In this document: in pieces, positions 53,651 through 62,600 of the stretch
Layout of the letters: each line of letters starts with the position of its first letter
How positions within the stretch are numbered: the stretch's first letter is position 1
NCBI RefSeq assembly: GCF_003073045.1
Contig: NC_037594.1
Span: forward strand, 28,446,737 to 28,510,736
DNA length: 64,000 bases
Source of the DNA: Pomacea canaliculata
Taxonomy: Eukaryota; Mollusca; Gastropoda; Architaenioglossa; Ampullariidae
Direction of reading: 5' to 3'
Program-made: the position numbers and the translations under genes
The notes under the pieces: generated by a model
The model's database searches: none
Told to the model about the DNA's origin: nothing
Seen by the model: only the letters and a program-made list of their open reading frames with translations

Positions 53651-56600
53651 GTGAGCTTTGCCAGCTCACATTTCCACGTGGTCCTGGTTCGATTTTTAAT
53701 TAAAAAAATATTACATAAATAAGTTTTGTGTAAAGTTGATTTATGCTGTAGCATAAAATAAAAGCACACAATGATAAATACTTTTGAACCCGTTACCATG
53801 CTTTAATAATTACGTTTGTACCAGTTACCATGCTCTTAAAAATATCGATCACAGGCTGATACTATTGTACCGTATTTACTGTAAACACATTACTGTATTT
53901 ATTGTATGTCATGTCTACTTACGGGGTTCTAGTGTGGGTCTGGCTGTAGGCCAAAGCGTCGGAGTGACAGGTGTGGCTGTGGTGATGCTCTGTTGCTCGC
54001 ATGACAACAAGTTGAAGCGAAGTGCGATGCCAGCAGGCCCCAGGAGACCGGCACTATTCGCCAGAAGCGTGCCGTTATTGGTGCGGTCAGAAAAGCCGTC
54101 TTCACCGTATTCCTGTCGGTGCTGCCACTCAGTTCTGTCGGGATATTTTCGGTGCCGGTGTAGGTCTGGAAACTGAAGCCATCGTTGCTGTAACGAAGAA
54201 GGAAGCTCGTTGTCCAACGATCCTCTACAGGTGAACCTTGGATCAACAGGCCGGACACAGCCAAGGGACGAAGTAGATCCACTTGTAGCCATTCGCTACC
54301 GTCGTTTGTGCTGGTAGACAAAGTTAACAAGAACTGACTGAGTACATAAGTTTCTTATCGTAGATTTCGCTAGAAAAAACAAAAAAAAACAAACGATATT
54401 TACACGTTTATCAAAGCATAACAAAAATAAGTGACAACAAGTTCCTCGAACTATTACATACGTAAGCAGTAAAATTCACCGCTTGCATCACATACGCTGT
54501 ACTAGGTGAAATCGGACGAGTAACAGCGAAAGATGCGTCTGTACTTACGATGGAACCCAGGCACCGCGCTCATTGAACAGTCTACCGGCGAAAGCTGGTG
54601 TGCTGAACAGCAAAGAGCTGGAAGACGTCAGTTGGGAGTCAGTGATCGTTTGCGCATTGGTAATGGTCATCGGGATATTACAGATGTAACCTGCCGATAC
54701 GAAGGAGCACTTCAATTTTTCTATCTCTTTTGCTAATGGATATGATAGAAAATAGTTCTTTTGCCTTCAAACATCTAAAAGAAATAACACATTCCCAAAA
54801 CATATTTGCAATAGACATAGACACAATTTTCAGCGTACCTGGAGATACAGAAAAAGTGCTGATTGGCAAAGGAGTAGTAAACAACGGAGTTTCACCGGTG
54901 TGCCATGGTGGATATGCTGTTGGTGTTTTTCCGCTGACTCCAGGAGGGTAAGGTGAAGGCGTTTCACCAGTGTACCATGGTGGATATGCTGTTGGTGTGT
55001 TTCCGCTGACTCCAGGCGGGTAAGGTGACCATGGTGGATATGGTGTTGGTGTGTTTCCGCTGACACAGGAGGGTAAGGTGAAGGCGTTTCACCAGTGTAC
55101 CATGGTGGATATGGTGTTGGTGTGTTTCCGCTGACTCCAGGAGGGTAAGGTGAAGGCGTTTCACCAGTGTACCATGGTGGATATGGTGTTGGTGTGTTTC
55201 CGCTGACTCCAGGAGGAAAGGTGAAGGCGTTTCACCAGTGTACCATGGTGGATACGGTGTAGGAGATTCTTGATTTGTTGGGGGTGTTGATGTAGTCAGT
55301 AGTCCGCAACCAAGGAGATCCAGTCGTAGAGTAATATTTTTTTCCCATTCGGTTGGATAAATTCTAACAAAGCGAGCTGCTATTTCTTTGGTGAAATGGA
55401 TGTGTACTGGCGTTTGATTGTCGTTATTAGCCGCAAAGATAGTAGGGATGTCTTGCATTTCTTGACTGACCGGAGTAAAGTCAGCTCCGTCCACACTTGT
55501 TGACACTGTGAGCTTGGTCACCCAATATGGCATTGTAGGATGACCTTGAGTTACTATTCCAGTAATAAATTCTGGCTTTGCTAGATCGACTTGTATCCAC
55601 TGATCAGTATCCATAAACCTGTCATTGAAAAGAGAAGTATTATTATGGTCGGCCTGCTTCGAGACAGTAAGATACATACAGCTTAGTTAGGGTGTCTCTT
55701 ATTTTACATTTTTTCTCTTACATATTTTCTCTCTCATTTCTTAAAATTCTCAGTGTACTTTTTCTCCTTCTTCCTCCTTTTGTGAACTTCGAGAAATATC
55801 TGTTTAAGCAGCGCGTATGATTGATTAATATCGTATGAATAAAATTGTCCTTCAGCATTAACCAGCATGGATTCATCTCACCTATCAAGTTTGTCTTCCG
55901 GGTCATTCTTTTAAAAGTAACTGACACAAAATGAAGATGTCAAAATTCTTGTTAAAATGAAAATGTTTGTTCTCTAAAATCTGATCGATGTCGGGTGCAG
56001 ATAATGCACATGCATACACCACAAGCAGGCGCGCCTTCTGTATGGCGTTGTGCACCAGTGTACCCGTCTCTAGTGTCAAGGAACAAAGATTGAGATAGAG
56101 AGTAAGAGAGCAAGGGGAAAAATTTAATCGTCGTTGAACACAGCTCAGCTTCATAATCTCGAGTAAGTCACAGAGGTCTGGAAGACTGTGTGTGAGTGTG
56201 AGTGCGTGTGCGCATATGTTACCTTGGCATCCATGCAGACTTGGCATCAAGCCGCCCCATGTACGATTCGTGAGAGGCGTCGAATGAAGACGAGGCTGCA
56301 ATCTGATCACGGGTAATAACACTCGGGGATCTGACACCCAACGAGTCTTCGCACACTGTGGGACAAAGGGGTTAAAGTGCGGGTGAGTGGGTTGTGTATC
56401 ACATCGATGGATGCGTGGCACGTATTGAAAGATTGTGTGTGTGTGTGTTGTCGTCGTGTAAAAGTATGTGAGTGAATATCATTATTTATTTCATTACATA
56501 TGCATAATAGGCATGCACTTGTTACATTAATGACGATGTAACGCAGAGACAGAATGTTTGTATTTTTAAGGTAAGGATATAATTTGCAAGTAGATATTTT

Positions 56601-59600
56601 TCTGTGTTTTAATTTATTATAAAACCACTAAATATCATCATATTCCTTCAAACGTTTTGACTGAAGAAGCACTGACCATCCCTCTTTATAGAATTTTAAA
56701 CCAGGTTGGCGCAGAACAGCTTTTTTATTTGACGCAATTATATTTTAGTGAATTATTTTCTTCACATCACTGCTGTCAAAATATTTCCTAACGTTTTCAC
56801 CTGATTCTTATAAAATTTTGTAGATTTGTGATTTTCATTTTATTTATTTTTTTTTTTATAAAATAGAACCTTAGTCAGACCTCTACCGGTAAAGGAAAAT
56901 GGTTTTTCACAGCAATGAAATTTGTCTATTAATTGTGTAGTTTTACATTTTTCGAATGTATCAGTCAGTTTGAGATAGTTCATTGCATTACAGAAAGCGA
57001 AGAACATATTTGCAAAATATGGTAGGGATGTCATTATTACTGAATAGACGCGATCATGATCATAAACCATTTATGTAGTGTAATTTATGTCGTATTAACC
57101 CCACCTCACTAAAATATAAATTACATCAAAAGAGCTGTCCTGCAGCAACCTAAATTAAGGGAACTATCATTAGTTTGTCAGCTGTAGATGTTGGCCTATA
57201 CATCTCTTTTCCTTCTCGTATGCACCATATTGATTGTAATCTTTGTATATTGTTCTGAACGAAACAAGTAAACTTTTCTAAATCGTGCTGCTCAAGTGTT
57301 TATGCCTCTCGATATTGCTTACCCATTTGGGTTACGACGACCACAGGTACCGTAGTTTCTTGACTGATGACGGGAGTAGTTCTTGTATACGGCTCCGAAT
57401 GACCAACTGAATGTGGAGTTGGGCCTGTGTACCACGGAGGGTAAGGAGATGGTGTTTCTCCGCTATATACGGGTGGGAATCCGGGAGTTGGTGTTTCATC
57501 AGAGTGTTCATCAGGATGTGCTGTCGGAGTCTGGCCTGTGAACCATAATGGATAAGGCGAAGGGGTCTCTCCAGTGTAACTGGGTGGGAAGAGAGTGGAT
57601 GATGTGCATGCATCAACGCAGTGGAACCTCACTTGATAGTCGAAGCATTTAACGCCGTTTGGCTGTTCGCTGTCCAAGCAGACGAGGCCATGGTTCAAGT
57701 CACACGTTACACCTACTTGTTTAGCTACGTCGAATGGGATACCATTCGGGTTGGCTGAGGTTGGTGACACGCGACACTGGATTGCCACCGGGTGCTCACA
57801 GAAAGGATAGGTCAGGCGCAAGTTAGCAATGGTCTCGTAGTCACCGCGTGAAACGGGAGTGCGAATGTCCGAGTTCATCCAAACTGTCCATTGACAGGAC
57901 GGCACTGGACTCCAGGGCTGACCAGGTATCGGCGTTATATTCGGTTGAGCTGACGGTTGGGCTGTTGGGACGCCTGTAATCATCACCATCACCGAAGATT
58001 TAAAATAAACACCCTGGCGATAGAAACGCTTCACGAAAAAAAAATGTTTTTAACGAGCCTCCAGATCACATCCTTCCATCTCATCCTCAAGCAAAGGACC
58101 CCACACACGCCACCTACCTTGGCCGCAGTCGCACTCAACGCTGATTTCGTAATCGTCGCATAGACCGCTGGTGGCGGCGCTGTCGAGGCAGATGAGACCG
58201 GTGGGCAACTCGCAGATGACAGTGTCCTGATTGCGGTGGTACGGCTGCTGCGTCAGTGTGCTGCGACAGCGGATGGCGCGAGGCTGTTCGCAGAAGCTGT
58301 AGTACTGGCGCAGCTCCCACAACAGTTCGTAGTCGCCTGGGCCCTGGCTTTCCGAGCTGCGCATGTCAGTCGGCGAGTCAATGTTCATCCAGGCCGACCA
58401 TCCTTGCGTGCACGTGTAGGGCAGAGTAGGCGCTGGTGTCGGAGGTGACTGAGTTATTGTAGGCGTGGTCGTAGTTTCTGAAGAAAGAGTTCGGGTGAAC
58501 AAAATTATACCTATGTGCTGATTATGAGGTTTCATTCTCTCATTAATGTATGCAGTGAGTGAAAGAACGGGAGAAAGATACTCACATTTCATAAAACACT
58601 GAGGAGATGGAGGACACCCATCGGCATGGCGGGAAATCCCAACAAAGGACTCACTACCCATGCGTTATAGGCTGAGACGTTTAACTTACAACAATATCAA
58701 GAAAGTTTATTTTTATATCTAGAAACCAAGAACCTAAGCTATGGAAAGTCGAATTCCGAACAAAAATCTAAAATATTGGGACACGAAGTGTAGAGGTGAA
58801 CTCCAAGTGCCGAGCAAGCTTTTGCAGCCTGAGCAGCAGGCTTAATTTAATTCTAAGAATAATTACTGAAATAGGAGATTACGATTTATTTCCTCACAGA
58901 TATAACATCCTTCCTAAAGTTTGAAAACACGGCGTGTCCTATTGCAACCTACATCCTACTTTCCAACAAATAAAAGTGACAGGCCATTTTATTCATTTCA
59001 ACAAGTAAGCAATAAGTATAACACATGTAAAAAAAACATACAACTGATAGTATAAATGTACTGCTGCATGTGGGAAGACTGCGTAATGAACAGAGAGAGT
59101 AAATCAAACTAATTCGCAAGAGTCAGCGTCCTTTACCTTGTGAGCAGTCACAGTATACTCTCATCTCGAAGTCAGGACACTTCGCGCCCTGAGGCTGGTT
59201 AAAGCACGCTAACCCAGCTTTGGTATTGCACACCATCTGAAGGTCTTCGGTCTGGGTGAGAGGTTGCATGTCTCCCACCCGCCTGCACTCCACCTGGGTA
59301 GTATATTCTTCCGGACAGATGTCCTCCTTCTTCCTGATGTCGGGCAAGGACTCGATGTCGCCCTGGCTGTCCAGGCTGTGCGTGTTAAACCACTGGGTCC
59401 AGCCAGTCTTCTTGCAGGTCAGGGTGACTGAACCCGTAACCGTGCTTGAAGACACTCCCGGGGTGGTGGGAGAGGAGCTGCCGGGTACTCCGCCTGTCTT
59501 ATCTGGGGTTGCGCCACTGAAGGCGGGTGTGACTCCAGGACTGACTGTTGGTGCGATACTCGAGGTACCAACAGTGACAAGTTCGCCTGTAAAGTAGAAA

Positions 59601-62600
59601 ACACCTAATTTGAAGCCATGATTATCGTGTTTTACATGACAATTATTACGCATAAATTATCACTAAATTATCAGTAATTTCAGATTATTTCTTTTCATCA
59701 TTGAACATTGACTATTGTACATAAATCATTAATTACTCTGAATGTATAAAGATTAATTTTATAACTGCATAATTATAAACTTTTGTATATGAATTAATCA
59801 TGTACTGCATGGCAGGTGTGACTAATTACGCTTTCAGTGCTGGTCTAAAGAGCTAAGATCCCACATTCGGCAGCGTTAGACTTTGATATCTTCAGACTTA
59901 CAGTTGCAGTAGAAGCGCACTTCATAATCCTTGCACATCTGGTTCTGGGCCTGGTTGCTATGATAGCACGTGAAGCCACTCTGCAGGTTGCACGCGGTCA
60001 CCTGGCCCGAGTACACGGAGGACGTGGGCTCACCCACAACGCGGCACTCGATGGCCTCCATGGCCTCCTCCTGGCAGAAGGCGTAGCGCTGGCGCAGCGT
60101 CGCCATATTTTCGATGTCACCCTTGCTGGCGGAGGTCGGGGCGGAGGCCGACATCCATGACGTCCACCCTTGGTAGCACACTGGCGTTATCTGCGTGCCA
60201 GTAGGCGTCGGTGAGGGGGTGGTGCCACTGGACAGTCCTGGAGCCAGGGTGGGAGCGGCGGTGGGCTTGGCGGTCGGAACCAGAGTCTGGCAGAAGCCAA
60301 AGCTGATGTGTTCGAGAACGCCTCGGCGACAATTGCTGCACAGACGATGAAATCAGATGTTACTAGACTTCGTCTTAGCCTGCATGTTTCCATTGCACAT
60401 GTCCAAAAAAGACTGCAGAATTCCTATCGTGGACAATACTTGCACATGATTTGGCCAATTGTCGTGACCATATATGGACAAATAGATAAGGAGAAGTTGC
60501 AAGATGGACATCTCTTTTTTTGAGTTGGGAAGGAAAAATTTTTGGGTGCATATTGATAAATAAAAATTAAAAAGAAATCCTTCATCGTGGGTATTTTCAG
60601 GCTCTAAGAAGGAACTGATAGAATTCACTTCATGAGCAGAGAAGCGACAATACGTGGCAAAGTGTTGAGACGTTAAACCTCCGAAGTGGACGGCTCGGCA
60701 TGTTGCTTAAAGTTCTAATGTCATGAACGTTCGCCCCAAAACCGTTTGTTTCTTGTGACCTTTACACCACAGATTTGCCTAACATTTTCTCGGTTACGAA
60801 ATGTCTTTTCCGAGATAACAGTAAACAGGAAAGGTTATGCATGTCTCATTGCTATTCTGTAAAAGTACGTCCTTACCAGATCTCGCATGCATGGTTGCAT
60901 ACAGTGTCGTCGTAGATTCGCTCGCCCTCGCGGTAGACTCTGCCGTTGATGGTGCAGGAAGGAGTCTCGCACAGAGGTTCCGGAATGCACGTGACTGGAG
61001 GCTTTAGGCTAGCGTAGACCTGTCCAGGTGGGCAAGGCTCGAGGTCACAGCCTTCGAAACACAAGCCGTTGGCGTTCTGACACTCATTCATCAGTTGGTC
61101 GTACACAAGCAGGTTGTCGCAGGTTTTCTTCGGACAGGCGCTCATACAAGGATTGTAGATCTCACAATCATCGCATTGGATCGCTGTAACAATCATTAAA
61201 ATCGTGGAAATTAGGAACAGTAGTTATTATAGAACTGTTAGAATAAGTTGTTCAAATAATCAGATTGAATTAGTTATTAGAACTGGATGATCTACCAACT
61301 AGAACTGCTCATTATTTATTCTAATTAGTGAAAAAATTATCTTAATTGTTAGAATAAATTCATAAAATCATTAAGATTATTGTATGTAGTAGTCAGATTT
61401 TATAAAGACAATAGAATCAGTGATTAGAAGTTATTGGAAGTTTGTAAACTGTTCTTGGCTGCTCTGTATGGCATTGCTTTGTAGAGCTAGGCATACATTG
61501 GGTAAGACAGCATTCCTTTGGCTTTAAGGAATCAATTGCATCAATATGATGGAAAGACGTTGGGGTGTATTAAGAAAAATGTCACTGTCCTCATCCCTTG
61601 TATCTATCTAAGACGTTTCCCATGTTACTTACGACACAGTTCGTTGCTTCTCCAGTTGATGGCATGCCCTTTGCTGGCGCAAACGTGTGCGTAGGCAGCG
61701 ATGGCCGTGCAGAGACATTCACAGTCGCCGCCCATGTCGCAGCCACACGTGTCGTAGATACAGTGGTCCAGGTACTTTTGGTAAGGCTCCACCAGGTGAC
61801 AGGCACTGAAGATGGCGGACTTGATGATGCCGCACTTCTCCTGCGCCCACGGTTTGCGCTGTGGCTCGCTCTCGCACGTGTCTGTCACGTCGGTGGAGGG
61901 CGTGCAGTAGCTGTGCAACTTCCAACTGTCGCCAAAGGCAGTGGATCTTACGACGGCGGGCCCGCCTTGAGGGGTGGTGAAGTCGTCTTTTTGGTCGCCG
62001 TTGAAGTTGCCGCACAGACCCTCCACCTAATTATGAAAAAACACATACGTTGCATACCTTGCATACGTTTTCAGCCAATCATGTGCCGTCGAAAATAAAG
62101 CACACCTAAACGCCTTATCATCATTTCTTTTACTCATTAAAGCAATGATAAATATCTTCCACCCCACTACTACCTAGTCTTGATCTTTATTATCATTGCT
62201 TTTAGCTTATACTTCTAGTCGCTGACTTTATTGAACCTTCATACTTGTTACAGCTCAGTGCCATTACCCTTACGGCACGAAATGAAAAAGAACTGACCCT
62301 TCCCTGTGCTCCGTGCTGAGTCTGACGTAGACACGCGTGCCTTTATCCCATTGGATGCTTAGGCCGAAAGGCGTGTCGATGTAGACGAAGTCCCCCACCT
62401 CTCGTGCCGTGAAAGGTGAGCCGGGATCTGGCTTGACCGACTGACCGCGAATCAGCTGCAACCTGTAGAAGGTGGGCGTGCCCGACTCGCCCACCGTGAT
62501 CTCAGACTCTTGGAGCACGTGACCCCACTCGTTCCGCAAGCCACGTTCTCGGTGGTGACCTGGAAGGGAGTGGCACTTCCGTCCCTGGAGCGCACCAGCA

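Larger units (their letters stand above)
49850..54690 (-). repeat. Upstream copy of a duplicated block of four F5/8C domains
   Basis: This block pairs domain by domain with 26920-31565. Here the last domain is joined straight to the mucin array. In the other copy the same position is followed by WxxW domains, so the junction is the point where the two copies differ. Confidence 0.8.

Noticed and set aside
53454-53799. Minus-strand frame with a long Ser-Val-Cys-Leu repeat
   Set aside because: It is the (CAGA)n microsatellite translated; there is no coding support.
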